A stretch of 64,000 nucleotides of DNA from Chlorobium sp. (lineage in GTDB: Bacteria > Bacteroidota > Chlorobiia > Chlorobiales > Chlorobiaceae). The translations under genes were made by a program, and so were the position numbers. Within the stretch, counting starts at the first letter, position 1. The number at the start of each line of letters is the position of its first letter. Positions 34,693-43,722 of the stretch are shown in pieces. The DNA lies in NCBI GenBank assembly GCA_005862225.1, contig SZXV01000003.1, positions 178,010-242,009 of the forward strand, in the 5' to 3' direction. Under the pieces are notes generated by a model, which worked only from the letters and a program-made list of their open reading frames with translations, was not told the origin of the DNA and searched no databases.

Positions 34693-36168
34693 TTACCTCT
34701 TGTCCATTATGCTCAATATTTTGTGTTCAAATTCATCAAATTTCTTCTGTAACAGCTTGAGACTTTGCTCTTTTTCATTTTGTGTCATGAACGAGTAGTT
34801 GATGCTGTTTGATACAAATTGTTTGATTTCATCATACGAATATCTGTATCTGCTTGCAAGAAGCACATATTCTTCGGTCAAACTGCCCCTCGAAACGCCG
34901 GGATCATCAGAAGATATTACAATCGGCACCCCAAAATCAGTATAGAGCCGTACGGGATGCGCTTCATCTTTTACCCCAAGGATAAAGTCATTGCTGGTAA
35001 GGTTGATCTCTACCGGAATATGATGAGCCTTCATGCTGCTTAGCGTACGCAGGGCATTTGTTTCGTAAACGATATCCACGCCATGGCCAATCCGGTTGGC
35101 TCCGGCAACTGAGACGGCATCGGAAATATGGTATTTCAGCTCTTCCGGCAACACCATTCCTGTCGTTAACTCTCCCGCGTGCATTGATGTTTTGATTTGA
35201 GGATACTTTTCTTTCAGGTACCTGAACATTTGCATGTGGAGCTTGTAATCAGCAAGTGCAATGGCATCATTCTCCGGACTTACGATGTTGACACCAACAA
35301 CCCGGGCGTTGTTATCCGCCTCATAAAATGCGGCATAGAGGCCGGAGAAGAACTGGGATGGTGTGGTATTTCTGGATACATAGCTTTGAAAGCGCAACGT
35401 AAAGTTCTCATCATCAACCCCCTTCGTGCATAAATCTACGAGATCACGATACTGGTTGACCTTGCTGTAGAACAATGTGTCTTTGCTGACGCTGGATATG
35501 AAGCCGTCAAAAGTATCCCGAAAAGCCTTGTTGTCGATATTGATCTCACCTTTTCGGACAAGTGAGTCAAATTGCGGATCAGCTTTCTGATAACCGGGAG
35601 AGACAAACATGGTTTCGAGGTACTGGACATTTTCATTTTTAGCCCGATTTTTCAGCAACTGAATACCTTCTGCATAATATTTCTGGTTGCCGTTAAAGAT
35701 TTTCGAGAAATATGAAAAGGTATTGAAAAACTGTACGTCCGGCGCAAGAGCGTCATGATTATGATTTGCATAATCCTTATCCGACCAGTGAGTGAAAAAA
35801 TCGCTGTACATCGCCTTGTTACTTCGCAAGTTTTTAACCGAAACAGTGTCTTGTAACTTGTCAGCGTCTTTCGGGGTTATAACCGTAAAGTCTTTTTTAC
35901 TTATCCAATACCCCTCCTTGTTGATCCAGTCCAGGTAATTTTCCGCATATAACGATCCGGTAAAATGCTGATGAATATCACCACCTTTTGGCATAAGGGT
36001 AAAGAAAAACCGTAATTTTGCAATATCCGGCTTTGCTGTTGATATCAGTTTGTTATACCATGACTTTGTCGCATTGTACGGGCTAACTGCTTTTTCTTTT
36101 GCATGCACAGTAACCGGATACAGAAAAAGCATCCAAATCAGGAGCAAAAAACTTGACTTTTTTTGCAT
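34693..36168 (-). CDS. Exported adenosine deaminase-like protein
   Basis: Hydrolyses adenosine (or deoxyadenosine) to inosine. 491 aa, with an N-terminal signal peptide (SFLLLIWMLFLYPVTVHA, cleavage near residue 23), so it acts outside the cytoplasm. Metal ligands and catalytic residues are present: HQH at 66-68 (KGGDIHQHFTGS), SMHAGELTTG, NRIGHGVDIVYE and VISSDDPGVSRGSLTEE. Length and the signal peptide resemble ADGF-type deaminases rather than the short cytosolic enzyme. It stands alone between the restriction genes and modC; salvage of extracellular purines or removal of adenosine signals are possible roles. The DNA is AT-richer than its neighbours, hinting at separate origin. Confidence 0.88.
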   Translation of the reverse strand: MQKKSSFLLLIWMLFLYPVTVHAKEKAVSPYNATKSWYNKLISTAKPDIAKLRFFFTLMPKGGDIHQHFTGSLYAENYLDWINKEGYWISKKDFTVITPKDADKLQDTVSVKNLRSNKAMYSDFFTHWSDKDYANHNHDALAPDVQFFNTFSYFSKIFNGNQKYYAEGIQLLKNRAKNENVQYLETMFVSPGYQKADPQFDSLVRKGEINIDNKAFRDTFDGFISSVSKDTLFYSKVNQYRDLVDLCTKGVDDENFTLRFQSYVSRNTTPSQFFSGLYAAFYEADNNARVVGVNIVSPENDAIALADYKLHMQMFRYLKEKYPQIKTSMHAGELTTGMVLPEELKYHISDAVSVAGANRIGHGVDIVYETNALRTLSSMKAHHIPVEINLTSNDFILGVKDEAHPVRLYTDFGVPIVISSDDPGVSRGSLTEEYVLLASRYRYSYDEIKQFVSNSINYSFMTQNEKEQSLKLLQKKFDEFEHKILSIMDKR

Positions 36169-36237
36169 TGTCGTGTGGTAAGGGGTTATTGAATCTCTTT
36201 GTCATTTTTTTCGGGCATCAACCCTCAATCTGAAGAT

Positions 36238-37293
36238 TCAGGAAAGTTTTCTGAATGACGAAGCTTTGATGGCGGCAAAAAGGGTTGAGCCGGGTGTAAT
36301 AGTGAGTTCATCAGCGGCATCACGCACAATTTCTGCAACAAGTTTTTCCCCTTGTGCGGAGAGAACAACGCCGACTCTTCCTTCTGAATCAAACATTTCT
36401 GTGACGGTGCACTCAAGCAGGTTACGGGCACTTATCGCTTCGGGATGTGTTTTGAACAAAATAATATCACGTGAGGAGAGTTCAAACAGCGACACTCCTT
36501 GCCGGGTTCCATTTGAAATAAGGAGATGGTTTTTCCCCCACGGATAGCAGAACAGACTATTGCGATCGAATGAATTGGAGAGACGCAACAGATTCATGTA
36601 TCCATGCTGGCTTTGTGCCATTTTATTGCGCGCAAGCTGCTCTGGAGTTGTCTCTTCAAGTATCTCGCCATTATTCACCACCAGAATCTGGTCAGTCATT
36701 AACTGCATTTCAATGAGTGAATGTGATATAAAGAGGTAGGGGATGTTGAACTCTTCACTGACGCTTCTCAGGTAGGGGATAATCTGGAAGCGAAGCGAGT
36801 CATCAAGGGCTGAGAGCGGTTCGTCCATCAGCAGAAGACGGGGATTGGCAAGAACCGCTCTGCCGAGAGCCACCCGCTGCTTTTCTCCGCCGGAGAGGCG
36901 GTTGACTCCTCGCTCCAAAAGCGATCTCAGTTTAAGAAGATCGATCAGAGCATCAGGTTTTATGCGTCTGTGTTCCGCGCGGCACCGCTTATAACCGTAC
37001 AAAAGGTTGCTTTTGACGCTCAGATGCGGAAAAAGCATCGCTTGTTGAAAAACGATTGCGATCCGCCGTTGTTCAGGGGCCAGATTGATGCCTTGCCGAC
37101 TACTGAAGAGGCACTCGTCATCAAGAAAAATCTCACCGTTATCTGGTTGCAGAAGTCCGGAAACCAGGTTGGCAATGGTCGATTTTCCACTGCCGGAGTC
37201 ACCAAAAATGCCAATCCGATCGCCCGAAATATCGGTATTGAGCGCCATCGAAAATGCGCCCATCTTTTTTTCTGCTTTGATACGAATTCTCAT
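36238..37293 (-). CDS. modC: Molybdate ABC transporter ATP-binding protein
   Basis: Drives molybdate import. 351 aa. Walker A GDSGSGKSTIANL (about 32-44), Q-loop FQQAML, signature LSGGEKQRVALGRAV, Walker B LLLMDEPLSALD, then a C-terminal Mop-like domain (about 280-345, SARNLLECTVTEMF to FAAIKASSF) that can bind molybdate and slow transport when internal Mo is high. Last gene of modABC, its start overlapping the modB stop by 4 bases. Ordinary length and residues. Confidence 0.95.
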   Translation of the reverse strand: MRIRIKAEKKMGAFSMALNTDISGDRIGIFGDSGSGKSTIANLVSGLLQPDNGEIFLDDECLFSSRQGINLAPEQRRIAIVFQQAMLFPHLSVKSNLLYGYKRCRAEHRRIKPDALIDLLKLRSLLERGVNRLSGGEKQRVALGRAVLANPRLLLMDEPLSALDDSLRFQIIPYLRSVSEEFNIPYLFISHSLIEMQLMTDQILVVNNGEILEETTPEQLARNKMAQSQHGYMNLLRLSNSFDRNSLFCYPWGKNHLLISNGTRQGVSLFELSSRDIILFKTHPEAISARNLLECTVTEMFDSEGRVGVVLSAQGEKLVAEIVRDAADELTITPGSTLFAAIKASSFRKLS

Positions 37294-37976
37294 GACGTCG
37301 TACTCCGGTCGAGTTGCTTGTCGAGCATTTCATGCAGCAGCAGCACGGCCACCGAGATAACGACCGAGACCAGGCAGAGAGAGAGCGCCATGGTTGTGCT
37401 TGAAGGGGAGCTGGTGTAATCGTAAATCGCCAGCGGGATGGTTTGTGTTCTCCCTGGCATATTGCCGGCAACGATAATGGTGGCCCCGAATTCACCGAGA
37501 CTTCGTGCAAACATTAACGAGGCGCCAGAGAATATCCCTCTCCGCGACAGTGGGAGAATAATGGTCAGCAGACTGTCGTACCAGGATGCCCCCAGGCTTC
37601 TTGAAGCATCAATAAGTTGACGGTCGATCGACTCCATTCCAAGACGAATCGATCGCACCAGCAGAGGAAAGCCAACAACGGCTGAAGCGATAACAGCAGC
37701 TTTCCAGGTGAAGATCAATTGAATTCCGGTTTCAGCAAGCACTTTGCCCAACCAGCCGTTTTTGCCGAGCAGCAGCAGGAGGAAATAGCCGATGACCACA
37801 GGGGGCAATGTCAGGGGGAGGTTGACGAGCACTTCCAGAACCACTTTTCCTCTCAATGTTTTGAAGACCAGCAGCCACGCGGCAGCAAAACCGAAAGGCA
37901 AAGAGAGAAGAGTGGCTGTCAGTGCTACTTTTAACGAAAGCCATATTGCCGTAATATCTTCCGGGGTCAAAAGCAT
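37290..37976 (-). CDS. modB: Molybdate ABC transporter permease
   Basis: Inner-membrane channel of the molybdate importer. 228 aa with about five membrane helices and the permease EAA-type loop EASR-like stretch LIDASRSLGASWYDSLLTIILPLSRRG, where the ATPase docks. N-terminus AIWLSLKVALTATLLSLPFGFAAAW is typical ModB. Follows modA by about 45 bp and overlaps modC. Start at 37976 gives the expected length. Confidence 0.94.
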   Translation of the reverse strand: MLLTPEDITAIWLSLKVALTATLLSLPFGFAAAWLLVFKTLRGKVVLEVLVNLPLTLPPVVIGYFLLLLLGKNGWLGKVLAETGIQLIFTWKAAVIASAVVGFPLLVRSIRLGMESIDRQLIDASRSLGASWYDSLLTIILPLSRRGIFSGASLMFARSLGEFGATIIVAGNMPGRTQTIPLAIYDYTSSPSSTTMALSLCLVSVVISVAVLLLHEMLDKQLDRSTTS

Positions 37977-38021
37977 TTCGTTAAAACATCTCCATAGTCT
38001 TCTCTCTTGATCAAGTTATTC

Positions 38022-38783
38022 TTACTTAAGAAGGAAGCCGTATTTCGTCAGCACTGTTTTGGCTTCTTCACCCTGAAGATAAACAAGAAATGCTTTTGCT
38101 TCACTATTTTGTGCAGCCTTGACTGTCAGTGCCATCGGATAGACTACCCTTGGGTAAAGTTCTTGTGGCACTGAAAAAAGCAGTTTTGCTTTTTTTGCCT
38201 GCAGCGCATCGGTTTTATACATGAATCCACCATCAACTTCACCAAGCTCGGCATACATGAGGCATTCACGAACATCTTTGGCCATAATGAACTTGTCGGC
38301 AAGTTTTGTGGCAACACCTGCTTTTGTCATGGCGGTCATGGCGTAGTCGCCTGCGGGAACGCTTTTCGGACTTCCAATGGCAATTTTTTCTAATTTTTGC
38401 AGATCGTTCATGGAAGTAACTTTTTTACTGGTTGTTCCTGCAAAAACAAGCGAGTTCCAGGCAAAGGTCTTGATGCTGCCTGCATCCACAAGCTTTTTGT
38501 TGTTGAGATAATCCATCCATTCCGTATTGGCAGCAATAAATAAATCAGCAGGGCCACCGTTTTCAATCTGGCCAGCAAGTGTGCCGGATGGGCCAAAATT
38601 TTTCACAAAAGCAGTGCCCGGGTGCTTTGCGGTGTAAGTGGCGCTCAGTTCGTTGATAACCTCCTTGAGACTGGCAGCCGCCGACAGGTTCAGTTCACCT
38701 GCCATTGCCGATGTTGTTATCGCCAGCAGTGCGCAACTGAGTATGAAGATTCTTTTTATGGTGTGAGTCATTGGTGATTTCAT
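38022..38783 (-). CDS. modA: Molybdate-binding periplasmic protein
   Basis: Captures molybdate in the periplasm. 253 aa from ATG 38783, chosen because AAGGGA lies 7 bases upstream; a further in-frame ATG at 38798 would place the start against the candidate ModE operator. Signal peptide IFILSCALLAITTSAMA with cleavage before GELNLSAAASLKEV. The SAAASL motif and later NFGPSGTLAGQIENG and ADLFIAANTEWMDYL are ModA ligand-binding regions. Follows the ferredoxin gene by about 350 bp including a large hairpin, so it may be partly uncoupled from nif and driven by its own Mo-controlled promoter. Confidence 0.95.
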   Translation of the reverse strand: MKSPMTHTIKRIFILSCALLAITTSAMAGELNLSAAASLKEVINELSATYTAKHPGTAFVKNFGPSGTLAGQIENGGPADLFIAANTEWMDYLNNKKLVDAGSIKTFAWNSLVFAGTTSKKVTSMNDLQKLEKIAIGSPKSVPAGDYAMTAMTKAGVATKLADKFIMAKDVRECLMYAELGEVDGGFMYKTDALQAKKAKLLFSVPQELYPRVVYPMALTVKAAQNSEAKAFLVYLQGEEAKTVLTKYGFLLK

Positions 38784-38799
38784 GTTTGTTCCCTTCATT

Positions 38800-38825
38800 T
38801 CGTTATGTATGTAATGATATTACGA
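38800..38825. promoter_or_regulatory. Candidate ModE operator upstream of modA
   Basis: TCGTTATGT (38800-38808) and ATATTACGA (38817-38825) form an inverted repeat with 7 of 9 symmetric matches around an 8-base spacer, closely resembling the CGTTATAT-type half-sites bound by ModE. It lies 17 bases upstream of the chosen modA start, where binding would block transcription or initiation. modE itself is in this window. Confidence 0.55.
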
Positions 38826-39079
38826 TCCGGTTTTATTATACTTGAATCGCGTTGAAAAAGCAAAAAACATATCGCGTGATTAAAAAAAATTGCCTGAAAA
38901 GCCTCTTTCTGATCCTGATTGAAAATGAAGTTCTGGATCGAAAATGTTTTGAGCTGTAGTTGGAAGGAAAAAGCTAAAGTCTTGCAAATCAATGGCTGAA
39001 GGTTGCAGCTTCCTTTTAAACCTGAGATTTTGTTCAATTGGACTGGTTTTTGGCTCCTGCTGAGCTCAAATCTTTAATT

Positions 39080-39119
39080 GTGGCGGATACCCCGTGGAAC
39101 TCCACAGGGTATCCGCCAC
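39080..39119. repeat. Long near-perfect hairpin between ferredoxin and modA
   Basis: Eighteen of nineteen base pairs form between 39080-39098 and 39101-39119 (outer arm GTGGCGGATACCC, inner GTGGA/TCCAC, 2-base loop, one C/A mismatch). It begins 10 bases past the ferredoxin stop on the minus strand. The following bases are only moderately T-rich, so it may be a weak terminator or an mRNA-end stabiliser that lowers modABC relative to nif expression. Confidence 0.75.
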
Positions 39120-39129
39120 ACCGGAGCTG

Positions 39130-39438
39130 TCAGTTAATCAAATGCGCATCGCAGGCCTCGCCCTCTTCAAGAGCGTCAAGAATCTCGTCAATTTTATCCT
39201 CGCTGTCAATCTCGCCATACCAGAAGCTTTCGGGATAGACGACAAGCACAGGCCCTTTTTCACAAAGATTGAGGCAGCCTGTGGCCGAGACGGTAACGTC
39301 TGTCATGCCGCGATCAGAGAGCTCACTTTCGATGTAGGGAATCAGGCTGAGCGACTCTTTTTTGTGGCAGATACCCTGTGGTGTGCCCTGCGCCCTAAAA
39401 CTTGCGCAGACAAGAATGTGATGTTTCGGTTTATCCAT
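39130..39438 (-). CDS. Thioredoxin-like [2Fe-2S] ferredoxin of the nif cluster
   Basis: 102 aa. The four cluster cysteines are in HHILVCASFRAQGTPQGIC (Cys11 and Cys24) and VSATGCLNLC (Cys55 and Cys59), the layout of thioredoxin-fold 2Fe-2S ferredoxins, with GPVLVVYPESFWYG before an acidic tail (DSEDKIDEILDALEEGE). Located directly after nifB, where green sulfur bacteria and several diazotrophs encode such a protein; likely an electron donor or a helper in cofactor assembly, not the main photosynthetic ferredoxin. Spacing to nifB is about 100 bp. Confidence 0.88.
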   Translation of the reverse strand: MDKPKHHILVCASFRAQGTPQGICHKKESLSLIPYIESELSDRGMTDVTVSATGCLNLCEKGPVLVVYPESFWYGEIDSEDKIDEILDALEEGEACDAHLIN

Positions 39439-39541
39439 AATTGTTTCTCGGTTAATTATTTTAAAAATTATTAGTTACTTCTGATGGTGTCATGAACTTT
39501 GAATCGTATCATTCAATCAAAACTCATCGTTCATCATCTCC

Positions 39542-40813
39542 TTACCCGCATCCCCCGCCTGTACCGCTGCAGCTTGATCCGCAGGCGTGAATCTGGCTGC
39601 TTTTCATCAGGTGTTTCAGATCCTGTCCGTTAAAGATGCCGTATACAGCCTCTTCGATAACGCCTTCAAGCACAAGCACATCAATACCGTGAGCGTTCAG
39701 AACTTTTTTCGGAGAGTCGCCCGCGCCATTGACCAGCAGTGCCCGGCAGTCGCCGAGGGTTGCAGCCAAAGCCTCCCAACGCTCTTTTCCGCCGCCTGCA
39801 GGTGGCGCAGTTCTTGAGCCAATCAGGATGCACTCTCCGGTATCATCCATGTCATAAATCAGGAACCGTTCAGCTTCGCCGAGATGCTGGTTGATCAGTA
39901 CCCCCTCAATGCTGCTGACGGCAATATATGGACGGCACTCTTCGGGGTGTTTGGGCATATTCGCAGCTTCTGCAAGTTTTTGCATCATCTCATCAGTGTT
40001 GATTTCGCCGATAATACCGACTGCATCAGCCCGACACCGTGCGCAGTGTTTCATTTGTGGCAGAAATGCACTGGTCGCCTGCTGGATTTCAGTGACCATC
40101 TCTACAGAAGGCTCATCAATATTTTCAAAAACTGTCTCTTTGGTGTTGTAGTAGGGGAGACAGTTCAGGATGTCGGCGCCCAGTTCAGCCACTTTTGATG
40201 CGACGGCGATAACGTGTGCATCGTTGATGCCGGGAATGATAATCGAGTTCACTTTCGCGGTGACGCCAACCTCTTTCAGCCTTTTCAGCGACTCAAGCTG
40301 GTTCTTGATCAGCACTTTGGCAGCATCGACACCCCGATACATTTTTTTGTTGTAACGAACCCACGCGTAAATCTCTGCGCCAATTTCCGGATCAATCGCA
40401 TTGATGGTGATGGTGACATGGCTCACCTGTAACTGAGCAAGCTCATCAATATAAGGAAGCAGCTCAAGTCCATTGGTTGCCACGCAGAGCAGCATCTCCG
40501 GATATTTGGCTCGTACCAGCCGGAGCGTCTCCATGGTCTCATCCGGGTTGGCGAAGGGATCTCCAGGGCCGGCAATGCCTACGACCGCAATGTTCGGCGA
40601 GAGTATCATCGCCTGATCGAGATAATACAATGCCTGTTTCGGTGACAGCACCTTGCTGGTGACGCCGGGCCTGTTCTCGTTCATGCAGTCAAATTTTCGG
40701 CTGCAATAGTTGCACTGGATATTGCATTTCGGCGCAACAGGGAGGTGAATACGTCCGAACTTGTGTCGGGACGAATCGTTGAAACAGGGGTGGTTTGCTA
40801 TTTTCAGTGTCAT
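39542..40813 (-). CDS. nifB: Nitrogenase cofactor biosynthesis protein NifB
   Basis: Radical SAM enzyme that fuses two 4Fe-4S clusters and inserts the central carbide to give NifB-co, the precursor of FeMo-co. 423 aa. SAM cluster motif CNIQCNYCSRKFDC (about residues 30-43), NENRPGVTSKVL following, GIAGPGDPFANP for SAM binding, and a C-terminal NifX/NafY-like domain (about 310-400, VSSIEGVLINQHLGEAERFLIY). The end is Cys/Gly-rich (CGSSCSGTGGGCG), possible extra cluster ligands. Starts 11 bp after nifN. Confidence 0.96.
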   Translation of the reverse strand: MTLKIANHPCFNDSSRHKFGRIHLPVAPKCNIQCNYCSRKFDCMNENRPGVTSKVLSPKQALYYLDQAMILSPNIAVVGIAGPGDPFANPDETMETLRLVRAKYPEMLLCVATNGLELLPYIDELAQLQVSHVTITINAIDPEIGAEIYAWVRYNKKMYRGVDAAKVLIKNQLESLKRLKEVGVTAKVNSIIIPGINDAHVIAVASKVAELGADILNCLPYYNTKETVFENIDEPSVEMVTEIQQATSAFLPQMKHCARCRADAVGIIGEINTDEMMQKLAEAANMPKHPEECRPYIAVSSIEGVLINQHLGEAERFLIYDMDDTGECILIGSRTAPPAGGGKERWEALAATLGDCRALLVNGAGDSPKKVLNAHGIDVLVLEGVIEEAVYGIFNGQDLKHLMKSSQIHACGSSCSGTGGGCG

Positions 40814-40824
40814 AATATACTCCC

Positions 40825-42183
40825 TTACATATAAGTGTAGCCTATTGATGAAGCATTCTGCCGTTGTTCGATAACGGTGTTGACGATCCGGTCAAAAAGT
40901 TCCTGGGTGCCGCGATACCCAAGGTGGTGCATCCTCTGGCCACCGAACCGGTCGTGAATCGGAAAGCCAAGCCGGAGCAGCGGTATCTCGTTTTTTCTTG
41001 ACATGGTATAACCTTTGCTGTTGCCGATCAGAAAATCAGGCTTCAGCACTTTTGCCTCATCTTCGATATCAACAAAGTCAACGCCCTCACGTACGGTGAT
41101 ACCAAGCTCATCCATGTCGGGAACCAGCTCCTCAATCCGTTTTTTCATGAGGCCACTTTTTCCGCCGGAGGCGCAGAGAACCGGCACCATTCCGATCTCT
41201 CTCAGGAATGCGGTCATAGCAATGACCAGATCCTCTTCACCATAGATGATCACTCTCTTTTCAAAAACATATTTATGTCCATCCGCATAGGCATCAACAA
41301 GCCTGCGGCGTTCATCTTCATACTTTTCAGCACGCTTTTTTCCTGTAAGTGTTTCCAGCAGATCGAAAAATCGGTCGCTTCCGTTGATACCGACTGGAAG
41401 CGGGAGATGGTATGCCGGTATGCCAAACATGATATCAAGGTGTTCCGCAGCCGATTTCGATGTTTCAATGGTTGAGCCGAACTCAATGCTTGCCTTGGCG
41501 TTGCCTGATGATACAATAGTGCTTGCCGGCGTACCTCCTGGAGGAATGCGGTGGTACTCACCCCATGGGCCGCCATCCATTGTCTGTGAATAGTCGGGCA
41601 GCAGCATGTATGGTACCCCGAAATCCTCGAGAATCTCTTTCAGATAACGCAAGTCAGCAGGTGAGACCATGTTTGGAAAGAGGTTGATCATCTCCCTGCG
41701 GCTCTTTTTTTCAGCCAGCGCTTTTACTGAAGCATGAACAGCGGCATGAAACCCGTCGATATGGCTGCCCTGATAGCTTGGTGTTGACGCATGGATCAAG
41801 ATTGGCATGGGTGTGCCGTTTTTGAACTCTTTTTTATACTCCCGCAGGATCATTGGCACATCATCTCCAATGGTTTCGCTGAGGCAGGTGGTAGCCACCC
41901 CAATAACATCGGGTTTGTACTGGTCGCTGACGTTTTTCAGCCCGATTTTCAGGTTATGGCTGCCGCCGAAAACAGCGCTCTCTTCATGAAAGTTTGAGGA
42001 GGCAATATCAATCGGCTCTTTATAATGACTTATCAGATAACGTCTTATATAGGTTGCGCACCCCTGTGAACCGTGCAGGAATGGAACGCAGTTTTCTATT
42101 CCCCGAAAGGCGAGGCAGGCGCCAAGAGGGTTGCAGAGCTTGCAGGCGTTCTGTGTTGCTGTTTTTGCGTGTTCGTGTTTCAT
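40825..42183 (-). CDS. nifN: Nitrogenase FeMo-cofactor scaffold NifN
   Basis: Beta-like partner of NifE in the scaffold on which NifB-co matures. 452 aa from ATG 42183 (MKHEHAKTATQNACKLCNPLGAC), which overlaps the nifE stop as ATGA; a GTG or other start farther upstream would overlap nifE more and lacks homology. Features: CKLCNPLGACLAFRGIENCVPFLHGSQGCATYIRRYL at the N-terminus with P-cluster-like cysteines, GVATTCLSETIGDD, and GGQRMHHLGYRGTQELFDR at the C-terminus, all typical NifN/NifK-fold motifs. Confidence 0.95.
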   Translation of the reverse strand: MKHEHAKTATQNACKLCNPLGACLAFRGIENCVPFLHGSQGCATYIRRYLISHYKEPIDIASSNFHEESAVFGGSHNLKIGLKNVSDQYKPDVIGVATTCLSETIGDDVPMILREYKKEFKNGTPMPILIHASTPSYQGSHIDGFHAAVHASVKALAEKKSRREMINLFPNMVSPADLRYLKEILEDFGVPYMLLPDYSQTMDGGPWGEYHRIPPGGTPASTIVSSGNAKASIEFGSTIETSKSAAEHLDIMFGIPAYHLPLPVGINGSDRFFDLLETLTGKKRAEKYEDERRRLVDAYADGHKYVFEKRVIIYGEEDLVIAMTAFLREIGMVPVLCASGGKSGLMKKRIEELVPDMDELGITVREGVDFVDIEDEAKVLKPDFLIGNSKGYTMSRKNEIPLLRLGFPIHDRFGGQRMHHLGYRGTQELFDRIVNTVIEQRQNASSIGYTYM

Positions 42184-43541
42184 AGGGAGCCTCCTTTTCT
42201 TGGAGCGAACTGCCATACCGGGCTCATGACCGATTGATAGACCTCCAGTGCAAAATTGTACATGCCGATAAATCCGGCGAGAGGTATTTTCCTCTCATGG
42301 TTGTGGTCACAAAATCCAATACCAAGCTTGAAGGCGATTGGTCGTTCCTTGACTCCGCCGATAAGCAGGTCAGCTCCTTTTTCAAGGATAAATTTCGAGA
42401 GTTCGACCGGGTTTGAATCATCCACAATCACGGTTCCCTCATCGCACATCTCCTTGAGCCGGGTATAATCGTCCTGGTTGCCGGTTTGTGAACCAGCCAG
42501 TACGACTGACATTCCGATTGAACGAAGCGCTTTGATGAGCGAAAAGGTCTTGAATGCGCCACCAACATAGATGGCAGCCTTTTTGCCTGTCAATGCTTTT
42601 TTGAACTTTTGCAGCGAAGGGTAGAGTGTTTTCACCTCTTCACTGACGATCTGTTTTGCCGCTTCCATGATATCAGGTCTGTCAGGAAATTTGACGGCGA
42701 CATCATAGAGCGATTTTGACATATCCTCAATTCCGAAATAGGAGACGCGGATGTAGGGAATCCCGTATTTCTCCTCCATCTCTTTGGCAAGCCAGGTCAT
42801 TGAGCCTGAACACTGCACAACATTGAGTGTTGCACCATGAGCGCGTCGGACAGCGTCGATACGTCCGTCACCGGTCAGGGTTGCGACAACCTCAATACCC
42901 ATTTTTTCATAATATTGCCTGATAATCCAGGCTTCACCGGCAAGGTTGAATTCGCCGAGAATGTTGATGCTGTATTTGCTTATATCTTCAGTTGATCCAG
43001 TTCCGATCAGCTTCATCAGCGCATGGCAGGCTGCCTTGTAGCCATCTTTTTTTGTGCCCTTGAATCCTTCTGAGTGGACTGGAAGCACCGGAATTCCTGT
43101 CTCCCGCGCCACTTTTTTGCAGACGGCCTCAATATCATCGCCGATAAGACCAACAATACAGGTTGAGTAGATAAAGGCGGCTTTGGGTTTGTACTGCTCA
43201 ATCAGCTCAATCAGTGACTTGTAGAGCTTTTTTTCGCCACCGTAAATAACATCCATCTCCTGCAGGTCGGTTGAAAAACTCAAGCGATGAAGCTCAGGTC
43301 CCGACGAGACCGCACCACGGATGTCCCAGGTGTAGGCCGCACAGCCGATAGGGCCATGAACCAGATGAATGGCATCTGCAACAGGATAGAGAACCACGCG
43401 GGAGCCGCAGAAGACGCAGGCGCGCTGGCTCACCGATCCCGAAAGGCTGGAGGTGTCACAAGCGATATCTGGCTGTGTCGTCCCTTTTCTCTTTTCAAAG
43501 ATCTGTTTTTGTCTTCCCTCAAGAATCCCGATCTGTTCCAT
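42180..43541 (-). CDS. nifE: Nitrogenase FeMo-cofactor scaffold NifE
   Basis: Alpha-like scaffold partner of NifN. 453 aa from ATG 43541 (MEQIGILEGRQKQIF), where homology begins; the frame stays open 23 codons upstream but without recognisable sequence. It shows CVFCGSRVVLYPVADAIHLVHGPIGCAAYTWDIRGA, YSTCIVGLIGDDIEAVCK, and LNVVQCSGSMTWLAKEMEEKYGIP. Separated from nifK by about 180 bp with a strong stem-loop, unlike the tight joints elsewhere in the cluster. Confidence 0.95.
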   Translation of the reverse strand: MEQIGILEGRQKQIFEKRKGTTQPDIACDTSSLSGSVSQRACVFCGSRVVLYPVADAIHLVHGPIGCAAYTWDIRGAVSSGPELHRLSFSTDLQEMDVIYGGEKKLYKSLIELIEQYKPKAAFIYSTCIVGLIGDDIEAVCKKVARETGIPVLPVHSEGFKGTKKDGYKAACHALMKLIGTGSTEDISKYSINILGEFNLAGEAWIIRQYYEKMGIEVVATLTGDGRIDAVRRAHGATLNVVQCSGSMTWLAKEMEEKYGIPYIRVSYFGIEDMSKSLYDVAVKFPDRPDIMEAAKQIVSEEVKTLYPSLQKFKKALTGKKAAIYVGGAFKTFSLIKALRSIGMSVVLAGSQTGNQDDYTRLKEMCDEGTVIVDDSNPVELSKFILEKGADLLIGGVKERPIAFKLGIGFCDHNHERKIPLAGFIGMYNFALEVYQSVMSPVWQFAPRKGGSL

Positions 43542-43612
43542 AGCCGTCCCCTTAAAATATTGTTGTGGGATGTTTTGCCCTTTCCTGGGGTTTGCACCCT
43601 TTGCTACCAATA

Positions 43613-43667
43613 TGCCGCCCCTGCGGGGCTGAAGAACAATTGTTTTGTATGCCCCGCAGGTGCAGCA
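43613..43667. repeat. Stem-loop in the nifK-nifE spacer
   Basis: Arms 43613-43629 and 43651-43667 pair at 15 of 17 positions (core CCTGCGGGGC / GCCCCGCAGG) around a 21-base loop. GC-rich hairpins in the spacer between structural and scaffold genes can stabilise the upstream nifHDK message or reduce readthrough, which would give more NifDK than NifEN. The flanks look like non-coding repeat sequence. Confidence 0.7.
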
Positions 43668-43722
43668 TTTTCGCCTTTAACGATTTACATCTCTTTCGTT
43701 TCTACTTTTCTGTCTCTTTTCT

